A stretch of 47,253 nt of DNA, from contig PMSU01000064.1 of assembly GCA_003168255.1 (NCBI GenBank), positions 19,309 to 66,561 of the forward strand. Reading direction: 5' to 3'. Each line of letters starts with the position of its first letter. The stretch's first letter is position 1. The notes under the pieces are model-generated. The model worked only from the letters and a program-made list of their open reading frames with translations, was not told the DNA's origin and made no database searches. The stretch is from Actinomycetota bacterium (GTDB lineage Bacteria; Actinomycetota; Actinomycetes; Streptosporangiales; Streptosporangiaceae). The position numbers and the translations under genes are program-made. Shown one piece after another: positions 32,902 through 40,747 of the stretch.

Positions 32902-34185
32902 TCAGTAGGCGCCGATGCCCTTGGGCGTACCAAGACCGGTGGGGCCGTCGTAGCCCTTGACCGCCTTGCACAGGTAGGTGGGCGAGCAGGTGCCGGTGGC
33001 CAGCCCTTCGGTGATGTCGTAGAGGTGCGAGGTGTTGGCGTAGGCCAGCGACGCCGGCGCGACGGACTGGGATGAGGCGTTTCCGGCCAGGCCGTACACT
33101 GCGGCGGTGATCGGGGACGCGACGCTGGTGCCGAAGAAGAAGTACCAGCCGCCTCCACCGCTTTCGTAGGAGTCGTAGCCGAGAACGTCGGCGGCCACCG
33201 CGCTCACGTCCGCGGTGGTGCGGTTGTTACAGCCGGCGTCGGCCTGCCAGGCTGGCTTGGCCTCATAGACAGAGCAGCCACTGCCCGACCCCTGGGTCGG
33301 GGGGCTGCTGCCCGCGGTCACCCATGTCTTCTCGATCCAGCTCCGCGGATTGCTGGCCGGCGTGAGCTCGGTCCCGCCCACCGAGGTCACGTAGGGCGAC
33401 GCCGAGGGGTACTGCACGCCACCCTGGTAGGCCCCGTCGCCGGAACTGACTGTGATGGCGACCCCAGGCGTGTCGAGGGTGCTGTCATAGTCGGTCTCTC
33501 CGGCGAACTCACTGGAACCCCAGCTGTTGGACACGACATGAGCGCCGAGTGTTATCGCCTCCTGTTCGGCGGTGAACAGGTCACCGAATCCGTTGCTGTT
33601 GGCCTCCACGAGCAGGATGTGGCACTTGGGGCAGATGGCCGACACCATGTCGAGGTCGATGGAGATCTCCTGGCCCCATCCCATGTCGCCAGTCGGATAA
33701 TCGCCATGCAGGCCGTCTTGATTGACCTTCTTGAAGCAGCCGTTGGCGGTGGTGCAGGCCGGGAGGCCGAAGTTGGACCGGTAAGTTGCCAGGTCGGACG
33801 CGGCATCGGGGTCGTCGTACGCATCGATCACTGCCACGGTCTGGCCCTTGCCGTGGCTTGATGACAGGGAGGTGAGCTTGTAGGCGCTCCGCAGATTGCA
33901 CGGCGACCAGCCATCTTGCGCGTTGGCCGTGCAATTCTTGGCCAGCGCTGCTGCCGCGCCGGCCGAGGCCGGCGCTGTCGCCAGGTAGCAATGGGCGATG
34001 CCCGGTCCGGTGTTTGCGGCGCATCCGGCCGGCCGCGCCCCGGATCCTGCCAGCTGAGCCGCGGTCCTAAGGCCGGACGCAGGCGAGGCGATCGCCGCCC
34101 CGGCAGGCATGGCGCATACGGCGATAGCCAGTAAAGCGCCTGCCGCCACGGATGTGACGCGGCTGGCAATCTGTCCTCTGGTCAT
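32902..34185 (-). CDS. secreted S53 (sedolisin-family) serine-carboxyl peptidase
   Basis: A 427-residue exported protease. The signal peptide covers about 1-34 (hydrophobic core, AMPAGAAIASPA). The sedolisin active site is readable: Glu173 and Asp177 in GWGQEISIDLD, the oxyanion Asp250 in VSSGDGA and Ser354 in FGTSVASP. The end GYDGPTGLGTP is the usual S53 terminus. Only about 60 residues lie between the signal peptide and the catalytic domain, much less than the 150-200-residue propeptide of classical sedolisins, so this is a short form. Cysteine pairs (CTTANGC, CPKC, CSVY/CNN) suggest disulfides. Such enzymes act at acid pH. A promoter is visible at 34229-34258. Confidence 0.88.
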   Translation of the reverse strand: MTRGQIASRVTSVAAGALLAIAVCAMPAGAAIASPASGLRTAAQLAGSGARPAGCAANTGPGIAHCYLATAPASAGAAAALAKNCTANAQDGWSPCNLRSAYKLTSLSSSHGKGQTVAVIDAYDDPDAASDLATYRSNFGLPACTTANGCFKKVNQDGLHGDYPTGDMGWGQEISIDLDMVSAICPKCHILLVEANSNGFGDLFTAEQEAITLGAHVVSNSWGSSEFAGETDYDSTLDTPGVAITVSSGDGAYQGGVQYPSASPYVTSVGGTELTPASNPRSWIEKTWVTAGSSPPTQGSGSGCSVYEAKPAWQADAGCNNRTTADVSAVAADVLGYDSYESGGGGWYFFFGTSVASPITAAVYGLAGNASSQSVAPASLAYANTSHLYDITEGLATGTCSPTYLCKAVKGYDGPTGLGTPKGIGAY

Positions 34186-34228
34186 CTTTCCCTTCCCTGC
34201 CCGCCGGAATGGGCGTTAGCGTGCCGGA

Positions 34229-34258
34229 ATTGTACCGATTCGTTTCTCCTGGGGACAA
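34229..34258 (-). promoter_or_regulatory. predicted promoter of the S53 peptidase gene
   Basis: On the minus strand TTGTCC (34258-34253), an 18-bp spacer and TACAAT (34234-34229) fit a sigma-70-type promoter. The start would be about 36 bases before the ATG at 34185. The rest of the 34186-34395 gap has nothing else recognisable. Confidence 0.5.
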
Positions 34259-34395
34259 GGGTGCAGACGGCCGGTCGCGGGAAATTGCCGACTCGGGTTC
34301 GCTTGAGGGTGGTGGGTTAGGCCAGGCGCAGAGCGGTGGCCAGATTGGCCGGCGTGGCGTGCGAGCTTTAGCCTGCGATCGGCCCGCCCGTTCTG

Positions 34396-37300
34396 TCAGT
34401 CCGCGCGCTCGCGACCCGTGGCCATCCAGTCGCCTGAGCTGCCCGGGCTTGCGTGCCAGAGCTTGCGCGGCGGGTCCTTTGCCGCTCCGCCCGAGGATCC
34501 GGTCTCCGCATAGGGAGAGAGCGTGAAGCCGGTGGAGTAAACGATCTTGCTGACCGCCGCCGGGCTACCGGCGGCCGGCTGGCCTGCCCCCGGCGCGGCC
34601 GCCGCTATGCCTTTCCCGGGCACGTCGCCCGCCGCCATCGCCGCGTGCACGGCCCGGATACCGCGGGAATGACGAATTTCCTCCAGAACGGCCAGGTCCC
34701 AGCATTCGGCCGCGTTGACAGACACAGCCAGGCCGCCCTGGCCCGCCGCACTTCCCCGGCCCGCCATACCTCCCCGGCCGCGTGTGCCAGCCTGGCCTCC
34801 CGCGCCTGGCTGCTGCCCGGAACCCGATGAGCTCCGCTGGCCCGGCCTACGCACGCGACCGCGGACCAAGAGCAGCCACGAGCCGAACACGCGCGCCGCG
34901 CAGCGCTCCTGCACCGACTCGAAGAACGCCAGGTTCACCGGGCCTGTCGCGTCATCGAGCGTTGCGAAGATGATCCGCTGACCGGACTTGACCGCGGGAG
35001 TCTGCGTCGAGGTCTTCACGCCAGCCACCAGCACGGACGCGCCTGACCTGCAACGGTGCAGGTTACGTGCGCGCACCACGCCGAGCGCGCCGAGTATCTT
35101 CTCGTAAAAGCTGATCACGTGCTCGCTGATGTCGATGCCGAGGATCTCCAGCTCGGCCTCTACGCGTTCGGCCGCCGAAAGTTCCGGCAGTTCGCCGGCC
35201 GGGACAAGCGTGGCGAAACCGTCCCCGACGTTGCCAGCACCGCCGCCCTTGGCAAGCCCTCCACCCCCGCCATCGAGATCAAGCGCCAACTGATCAATAT
35301 CGCGCCTGGCCGCGGGGGGCCCGGCGAGCACGCCGACCCTGGCGAGCAGGTCACGCCGGGTCGGCTGCCTTCCCGGCCCCGCATACAGCAAGTCAAAGGC
35401 ACCCACGAGCACCAGGCGCTCGGCGACGGGCCGCGATACCCGCGCCCGCTGCCAGAAATCGCGCAGCGACGTGTACGGCCGCCCGGCGACGATCCTCGCC
35501 ACCTCGGCGTTGCTGATTCCCTTGACCTCGCGCAGCCCGGTCCGCAGCCCCTCGCCCCGCCTATCCCGCAGGCCCCGGCGCCGCCTATCCCGCAGCCCCT
35601 CGCCCCGCCTATCTCGCAGGGCCTTGCGCCGCCCGGTCCCCGGGCCCAGTCCCTCACCTGGTCCGTCCCGCATTGCCCCTGGCGGCGGGGGGACGCGCTC
35701 GACCTGCCAGTCGCCGGCCGAGGCATTCACGTCAACGGTCAGTACGGGAATCCCGGACAGCCTCGCATCGCCGGTGATCACCCGCTTGGGGTACATGCCG
35801 GGATCGTGGGCGAGCACTCCCGCATAGAACGCGGCCGGGTAGTGCCGCTTCAGCCAGGCCGACTGGTAGGTCGGGATGGCGAATGCCGCCGCGTGCGCCT
35901 TGCAGAAGCCGAACCCGCCGAACGCCTCGAGCACATCCCACACTCGCTCCACGATCGTGTCGTCATATCCGCGCCCCAGCGCAGCGCCGCAGAACCACTG
36001 ACGCACAGTTGCCCTGGCGGACTCGTCGGAGAGTTGACGCCGCAGCCGTTCGGCATAGGAAAGACCGCAATCGGTCATCACGTCGATGACCCGTAGCACC
36101 TGCTCGTGGAAGATGACCACTCCCCCGGTTTCGCCGAGCGGGCCCGCCAGGTCCTCGTGCGGGTAGCAGGCCGGGCGCCTGTGGTGCTTGATGTCCAGGT
36201 AGGGGGTGATCATGTCCGAGTTGACCGGCCCGGGGCGAAACAGCGATATGTCCACGATCAGGTCGCCGATGTCGCGGGGCTCCAGCCTGGTCACCAGCTC
36301 ACGCTGCCCGGGCGATTCGATCTGGAAGCAGCCGAGCGTGCGCCCGGAGCGGATCATCTCGAACGTCGGCTCGTCGTCCGGGCTGATCGTGTCGATGTCC
36401 ACCCGCTCGCCACGGGTCCGCTCGATCTCGGCGAGCGCGTAGGTCATCGCCGACTGCATGCGCACGCCGAGCACGTCCAGCTTGATCATCCCGGCGGCCT
36501 CTACGTCATCCATGTCGTACTGGCACAGCGGCAGGCCCTCCGCGCTTCGCTCGACCGGGACGCGGTCAAGGAGGGTGCCGCTGGACAACACGATCCCGCA
36601 GGGGTGCATTGCGATGTGGCGGGGCAGGCCGTCGAGCCGTTCGGCGATCCGGAACAGGCTGGTCAGCTGGGGGATCGCAAGGTTGCTGGCGCGCAGCTCG
36701 GGCAGGTCGGCGAGGGCGCCACGGATACCGCGCGCCCGGATGTGGCCGAACGCCTTGGCGATTACGTCGATCTCGTGCGGTGGCAGCCCGAGCGCGGCAG
36801 CCGTGTCCCTGATCGCGCTGCGCGCCCGGTAGGTCTCCATCATCGACACGCAGCCGCAGCGTTCCTCGCCGTAGCGCTCGATGATCGCGCGGTATGCCTC
36901 GATCCGCCGCGCGGATTCGACGTCCAGGTCGATGTCGGGCAGATCCTTGCGGCCCTCGGAGAGGAATCGCTCCATGATCAGGTCATGCTCGAGCGGGTCG
37001 ATGCCCGAGATGCCGATCAGGTAGTTGACCAGGCTGCCGGCGCCGGAACCGCGGATCGCGCAGCGGATGCCGCGGTCCCTGATGAGACTGGCGACGTCGG
37101 CCACGGTGAGGAAGTAAGAGGCAAGCCCGGCCTTCGCGATGATGGCGAGCTCGCGGGAAAGGCGATCTGCGGCGTTCTCGCGGTGCCCGTGCCACGGGTG
37201 CCAGCGGGACTTGGCGCGCGGGGCCTGCGGGTGTGCCAGGCCGCGGCGGAGCAGCCCTTCCTCGCACCGCTGCCGTAGCTGGGCGAACGCGTCTTCGCCG

Positions 37301-38271
37301 CTGACCTCGGGCAGGTGCTTGGTCCCGATGCCCAGATCACGTGCCTTGTCGAGAACGCACCGCCGGGCAAGCGCCGCGGTGGCGTCGAGCAGTTGGTGGG
37401 CCGGATCATCGCAGCGGCCGGCACACGCCCTGGGGCCTCGGCAGGAGCCTGAGCCGCAGATCCGCGCCGCTACGCGGGCCATCTGCTCAGTGCTTTTCAG
37501 GTAAGCCTGCGCATTGCGCCCGGCCAGGTGCCGCGGCCCGAGCGGGGTGAGCTGACGCGCCGCGTCGAGTACCTGCGCCACCGGCCCGTCGGCGGAATCG
37601 AGATAGCGGACGGCGTTGGTGAGCACGGCGGGGATGCCCGCCTCGCGGGCAAACCGCAGCATCCGGGCGGCATTGTGGGTATCACCAGGTCCGTGGTGAT
37701 CGACGATCTCGATCACGGTCTCGGCCCGGTCCCGCCAGCGGGCCAGGGCGGCTACCGCGAGATCGGGCCGCCTGGCGGCGACCGCCTGGCCGACGTCGCT
37801 TGCCGGGCCGAGCAGCACGATCAGTCCCTCGGCATAGTCGGCTACCAGGTCCGGACTCACTGCGGGCACGCCGCGCTCACCCGACTGATGCACCGCGCTG
37901 ACCAGGCGGCATAGCGATGCCCAGCCCTTCCTGCCGCGCTCGCCGCAGGCCAGCAGCGTCACCCGGCCTGCGGTCTCGTTCGCCAGCCGCGGCGGCCCGG
38001 TGGCTGCGCGGTCTCGTGGCTGTAGCCGAGAGGGACGGGGCGGGACCTCCCGTAGCGCCAGGTCGGCGCCGAGGATCAGCTCGATCCCCTCGTGGCCGCA
38101 CGCCCCGGCGTGCTTGACCGCCCCGTACAGCCCGTCCCTGTCGGTAAGTGCGAGCGCGGGCATGCCGGACTCTGCGGCGCGCACGGCCAGGGCGCCGGGA
38201 CTTGCCGTCCCGTATCGCATCGAATATGACGACGCGACATGCAGGTGGACGAAATCTCCTGACCAGCTCAT
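34396..38271 (-). CDS. dnaE2: error-prone DNA polymerase III alpha subunit (DnaE2-type)
   Basis: About 1291 residues from ATG at 38271. The PHP domain is at the N-terminus (FVHLHVASSYSMRYGTASP, LALTDRDGLYGAVKHA). The C-family polymerase core has the catalytic Asp pair in DLPDIDLDVES and the third Asp in MIKLDVLGVRM, and GGFGFCKAHAAAFA and VKGISNAEV follow. An OB-fold domain near 1100-1190 (ILVAGVKTSTQTPAVKSG-like SVLVAGVKTSTQTPAV) comes before a Gly/Ala-rich region and the terminal PPRKLWHASPGSSG seen in Streptomyces homologues. It is a second, mutagenic polymerase used in SOS repair, longer than typical DnaE2 (about 1050-1180) because of low-complexity inserts. One insert, about 900-940, is an Arg-rich 8-residue repeat. 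It starts 34 bp after the DUF6504 gene. Confidence 0.92.
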   Translation of the reverse strand: MSWSGDFVHLHVASSYSMRYGTASPGALAVRAAESGMPALALTDRDGLYGAVKHAGACGHEGIELILGADLALREVPPRPSRLQPRDRAATGPPRLANETAGRVTLLACGERGRKGWASLCRLVSAVHQSGERGVPAVSPDLVADYAEGLIVLLGPASDVGQAVAARRPDLAVAALARWRDRAETVIEIVDHHGPGDTHNAARMLRFAREAGIPAVLTNAVRYLDSADGPVAQVLDAARQLTPLGPRHLAGRNAQAYLKSTEQMARVAARICGSGSCRGPRACAGRCDDPAHQLLDATAALARRCVLDKARDLGIGTKHLPEVSGEDAFAQLRQRCEEGLLRRGLAHPQAPRAKSRWHPWHGHRENAADRLSRELAIIAKAGLASYFLTVADVASLIRDRGIRCAIRGSGAGSLVNYLIGISGIDPLEHDLIMERFLSEGRKDLPDIDLDVESARRIEAYRAIIERYGEERCGCVSMMETYRARSAIRDTAAALGLPPHEIDVIAKAFGHIRARGIRGALADLPELRASNLAIPQLTSLFRIAERLDGLPRHIAMHPCGIVLSSGTLLDRVPVERSAEGLPLCQYDMDDVEAAGMIKLDVLGVRMQSAMTYALAEIERTRGERVDIDTISPDDEPTFEMIRSGRTLGCFQIESPGQRELVTRLEPRDIGDLIVDISLFRPGPVNSDMITPYLDIKHHRRPACYPHEDLAGPLGETGGVVIFHEQVLRVIDVMTDCGLSYAERLRRQLSDESARATVRQWFCGAALGRGYDDTIVERVWDVLEAFGGFGFCKAHAAAFAIPTYQSAWLKRHYPAAFYAGVLAHDPGMYPKRVITGDARLSGIPVLTVDVNASAGDWQVERVPPPPGAMRDGPGEGLGPGTGRRKALRDRRGEGLRDRRRRGLRDRRGEGLRTGLREVKGISNAEVARIVAGRPYTSLRDFWQRARVSRPVAERLVLVGAFDLLYAGPGRQPTRRDLLARVGVLAGPPAARRDIDQLALDLDGGGGGLAKGGGAGNVGDGFATLVPAGELPELSAAERVEAELEILGIDISEHVISFYEKILGALGVVRARNLHRCRSGASVLVAGVKTSTQTPAVKSGQRIIFATLDDATGPVNLAFFESVQERCAARVFGSWLLLVRGRVRRPGQRSSSGSGQQPGAGGQAGTRGRGGMAGRGSAAGQGGLAVSVNAAECWDLAVLEEIRHSRGIRAVHAAMAAGDVPGKGIAAAAPGAGQPAAGSPAAVSKIVYSTGFTLSPYAETGSSGGAAKDPPRKLWHASPGSSGDWMATGRERAD
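35543..35638 (-). repeat. 24-bp minisatellite in dnaE2
   Basis: Three good 24-bp units (35543-35566, 35567-35590, 35591-35614) and a degenerate fourth (35615-35638) encode DRRGEGLR / DRRRRGLR / DRRGEGLR / TGRRKALR. Units one and three differ only at their last base. The tract lies between the polymerase core and the helix-hairpin-helix region and adds strong positive charge. Confidence 0.85.
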
Positions 38272-38305
38272 CCTTGCCCAATCTGCCGGTGACGCGGCGC
38301 CGTGG

Positions 38306-38587
38306 TCAGTCCCAGACCCGGACGAGCAGCCAGTCGCCTGTTTCGACGTCGCGGCGCAGCTCATATACCGCGGGCGGGACGTCCTTGCCTGGCGAGGCCT
38401 CTACCCGCCAGAATTCCCGTTCGGCTGGCACGTCGGTATCGGGGTTATTTCGCTGCCACCACTCCCTACTGACCACCCAGTGTTCGAGCACCCCCCGCAC
38501 TGTGTAGAGCCGTCCCCGCCAGACAAACCTGAGCGGCCTGCCGTCCTGATCCCTGACCTCGATCGGCTCGCTGTACATCCTGCTCAC
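38306..38587 (-). CDS. DUF6504 family protein, DnaE2 partner
   Basis: A 93-residue protein, MSRMYSEPIEVRDQDGRPLRFVWRGRLYTVRGVLEHWVV..., with Trp-rich strands (SREWWQ, EFWRVEA) and an end of DWLLVRVWD. The RGRLYTVRGVLEHW block is the DUF6504 hallmark. In actinobacteria this domain lies beside a Y-family polymerase (ImuB-like) and DnaE2, so a role in the mutagenesis complex is inferred; its biochemistry is unknown. The start is GTG at 38587 or the ATG three codons later. The GTG overlaps (GTGA) the stop of a short open stretch that looks like the end of a lost upstream gene. No Y-family polymerase gene is present in this window. Confidence 0.82.
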   Translation of the reverse strand: MSRMYSEPIEVRDQDGRPLRFVWRGRLYTVRGVLEHWVVSREWWQRNNPDTDVPAEREFWRVEASPGKDVPPAVYELRRDVETGDWLLVRVWD

Positions 38588-38655
38588 GCGGCTGCCTGCT
38601 CCTCACTTGCCTCGACCGCCAGGGGGAAGGCAGGCAGTTCTCCGATCGTTTCGTC
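38588..38655 (-). pseudogene. possible C-terminal scrap of a gene lost upstream of DUF6504
   Basis: On the minus strand the frame reads FDETIGELPAFPLAV, then EASEEQAAA and TGA, the stop overlapping the DUF6504 GTG. It has no start codon, and an in-frame TGA closes it only about five codons before FDETIG. The codon choice looks coding and the 4-base overlap is typical of real operon junctions. In Streptomyces-type loci a Y-family polymerase gene usually occupies this place, so this may be its tail; I cannot confirm homology. Confidence 0.4.
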
Positions 38656-38658
38656 GAA

Positions 38659-38672
38659 CGAATATATATTCG
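38659..38672. promoter_or_regulatory. SOS-box-like palindrome upstream of DUF6504-dnaE2
   Basis: CGAATATATATTCG is a perfect 14-bp palindrome. It matches the Gram-positive LexA box CGAAC-N4-GTTCG at all positions except the symmetric C/G pair (T/A here). It lies 72 bp upstream of the DUF6504 start, in the only AT-rich stretch of the region (38655-38690), as expected for a LexA-controlled promoter of dnaE2. A CGAAC also overlaps its left side (38655-38659). Confidence 0.5.
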
Positions 38673-38832
38673 ATCATAAACTTACGCAACCCTCCAGGAT
38701 CGAATGTGTACACTGATGGCGACCATGGCTGGGTGGGGGTAGCCCGACCCCGGTTACGGGTGATAGCTCCATTGGCCCCGCGACCGCGACCCGGCAGCGT
38801 GGAGGTATCGGCGAACCACGTGAGGAGTCGCA

Positions 38833-39120
38833 ATGCGTACCGCTCAGACCCCCCCAGCGGCACGCCAGCCACGGCGCGACAGCCAGCCCTCGCGCTGGCC
38901 GCTCGCCGTTACCGGGCTGGTGCTGCTGGTGGTGTCCGTCGTGATGATGGCCACCGGTGCCCAGCCGTCACGGGCTCAGATAGCCCATCCGCAGCTCGCT
39001 CCCTCGCGGCTTGCTCAGCTGCGACTGCCAGCGCCAACCGGCCGGTACCAGGTCGGCACCGCGGCGGCACACTTCGGCGCCACCACGGGCAAGCCCTTCT
39101 ATGATGTGCCGCCCGGATAA
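38833..39120 (+). CDS. short membrane/exported protein, probably a truncated alpha/beta-hydrolase N-terminus
   Basis: A 95-residue product: an Arg-rich N-terminus, one hydrophobic helix (about 22-42, WPLAVTGLVLLVVSVVMMATG), then LPAPTGRYQVGTAAAHFG. The last block resembles the start of secreted actinomycete lipase/PAF-acetylhydrolase-like enzymes (PxPTGPYxVGTxxxHL). The product stops right after this, before any GxSxG motif, so the hydrolase body is missing. A good ribosome-binding site (GAGGAG, about 6 bases before the ATG) suggests it is still translated. It is either a remnant or an unknown small anchored protein. Confidence 0.55.
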   Translation: MRTAQTPPAARQPRRDSQPSRWPLAVTGLVLLVVSVVMMATGAQPSRAQIAHPQLAPSRLAQLRLPAPTGRYQVGTAAAHFGATTGKPFYDVPPG

Positions 39121-39142
39121 GGGCTCGTTCCGCGTCGTTTCC

Positions 39143-39196
39143 AAGATCGATGTGGCAGAGCCCCCCACCGGTGGTAGGTAACGCCACATCGATCTT
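39143..39196. repeat. 14-bp perfect inverted repeat with nested palindrome
   Basis: AAGATCGATGTGGC (39143-39156) and GCCACATCGATCTT (39183-39196) are exact reverse complements separated by 26 bases, which contain a second palindrome, CCACCGGTGG (39165-39174). It lies between the short hydrolase fragment and the 3' end of glyA, about 200 bp beyond the glyA stop, so it may terminate both. A mobile-element end or structured RNA is also possible. The rest of 39121-39396 has no supported gene. Confidence 0.7.
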
Positions 39197-39396
39197 CGGC
39201 GGCGCTCCGGAAGACGTGGCTCACGGGGTCGGTGGTGCCGGTGTGACGGGAGTAGTCCGGCCAGCCGGGTCCGCGAGGCACCGCACGATCGTCCGGGACC
39301 AGGAAACGACGGTTAATGCCACGACGTGTCCTAACGGTCACCACGCAGGCCGCCGCGGACGTCACGCACGGCGTGCGGTATGACCGCACTCAGTGA

Positions 39397-40662
39397 TCAG
39401 GCGGCCCAGCCGGGGATCGGGAAGTCGGCGAGGAACTCGCGGACCTCGGTCGCGATCCGCTCGATGGCTGCCTCGTCCTCCTTGGTCGCGGCGGTTATGG
39501 CCTCGTCCATCCAGGCCGCGATCGGCGGCATGTGCTCCTCAACCAGCCCGCGGGTGGTGATCGCCGGGGTACCGAGCCTGATGCCGGACGGGTCGAAGGG
39601 CTTGCGCTTGTCGAACGGAACGGTGTTGTAGTTGAGCTCGATGCCGGCCCGGTCCAGGGCCTTGGCGGCCGGCTTGCCGCCGATGCCCTGACCGGTCAGG
39701 TCGGCCAGGATGAGATGGTTATCCGTGCCCCCTGAGACCAGGGTGTAGCCCCGTTCGGTAAGCGAATCTGCCAGCGCCTTCGCGTTTCGCACCACCTGCG
39801 CCGCGTAGTCACGGAAGTCCGGCTGCGCTGCCTCGTGCAGCGCCACGGCTATCGCCGCGGTGGTGTGGTTGTGCGGCCCGCCCTGGAGGCCGGGGAAGAC
39901 CGCCCGGTCGAGGGGCTTCGCGTGCTCAGCGTCCGACATGATCATGGCGCCGCGCGGGCCGCGCAGGGTCTTATGCGTCGTCGTGGTGATGACTCCGGCA
40001 TGACCGACGGGTGATGGGTGCGCGCCGCCGGCGATCAGGCCGGCGATATGGGCGATGTCGGCGACTAGTACTGCGTCCACCTCGTTGGCGATCTCGGCGA
40101 AGGCCGCGAAGTCGATGGTGCGCGGGATCGCGGTCCCGCCGCAGAAGATCAGCTTGGGCCGCTCGCGGCGGGCCATATCCCGCACCTCGTCGAGGTCAAC
40201 CCGGCCGGTATCGGCCCGGACGCCATATTGCACGGGCCTGAACCACTTGCCGGTGACCGACACCGGCCAGCCGTGCGTGAGGTGGCCGCCCATCGGCAGC
40301 GCCATGCCCATGATCGTGTCCCCCGGTGCCGCCAGGGCCAGGTAGACGGCGAGGTTCGCCGGGGAGCCCGAGTAGGGCTGCACGTTGGCGTGCTGCACGC
40401 CAAACAGCGCCTTGGCCCGGTCCACCGCAAGAGTCTCGATCGGGTCGATTACCTGCTGGCCCTCGTAGTACCGGCGCCCGGGGTACCCCTCGGAGTACTT
40501 GTTGGTAAGCAGCGTTCCGGCCGCCTCGAGCACGGCGAGCGACACGTAGTTCTCCGACGGGATCAGCCGGACCTTCTCGAACTGCCGCTGTGCCTCAGCA
40601 TTGATCAGGCCGGCGAGCTCCGGATCCGTGCTGGCGACATGAGGAATGGGCGGCTGGTGCAT
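39397..40662 (-). CDS. glyA: serine hydroxymethyltransferase
   Basis: A 421-residue PLP enzyme converting serine and tetrahydrofolate to glycine and methylene-tetrahydrofolate. Signatures are LIPSENYVS, NKYSEGYPGRRYYEG, VQPYSGSPANLAVY, the substrate/PLP block VADIAHIAGLIAGG, the PLP lysine in TTTTHKTLRGPRG, and IRLGTPAITTRG near the end. ATG at 40662 has GAGGAGG 6 bases upstream, which decides it over a start nine codons earlier. Many actinomycetes carry two glyA genes; this one is not beside gcv genes, and no glycine riboswitch is visible. Confidence 0.96.
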   Translation of the reverse strand: MHQPPIPHVASTDPELAGLINAEAQRQFEKVRLIPSENYVSLAVLEAAGTLLTNKYSEGYPGRRYYEGQQVIDPIETLAVDRAKALFGVQHANVQPYSGSPANLAVYLALAAPGDTIMGMALPMGGHLTHGWPVSVTGKWFRPVQYGVRADTGRVDLDEVRDMARRERPKLIFCGGTAIPRTIDFAAFAEIANEVDAVLVADIAHIAGLIAGGAHPSPVGHAGVITTTTHKTLRGPRGAMIMSDAEHAKPLDRAVFPGLQGGPHNHTTAAIAVALHEAAQPDFRDYAAQVVRNAKALADSLTERGYTLVSGGTDNHLILADLTGQGIGGKPAAKALDRAGIELNYNTVPFDKRKPFDPSGIRLGTPAITTRGLVEEHMPPIAAWMDEAITAATKEDEAAIERIATEVREFLADFPIPGWAA

Positions 40663-40747
40663 GGTGACCTCCTCGGCTGGCCTCGGCATGAGGCTACACA
40701 GCCAACGCCGTCATTGCTCAATCCTGACCACCTGACTCCGAGGCTTG

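Noticed and set aside
35056..37278. Two long plus-strand frames (346 and 390 codons) opposite dnaE2
   Set aside because: They are composition shadows of the high-GC polymerase gene; no motifs, and the minus-strand product is unmistakable.
39099..39389. Open frames on both strands between the hydrolase fragment and glyA
   Set aside because: They cross the inverted repeat, lack ribosome-binding sites and resemble no protein.
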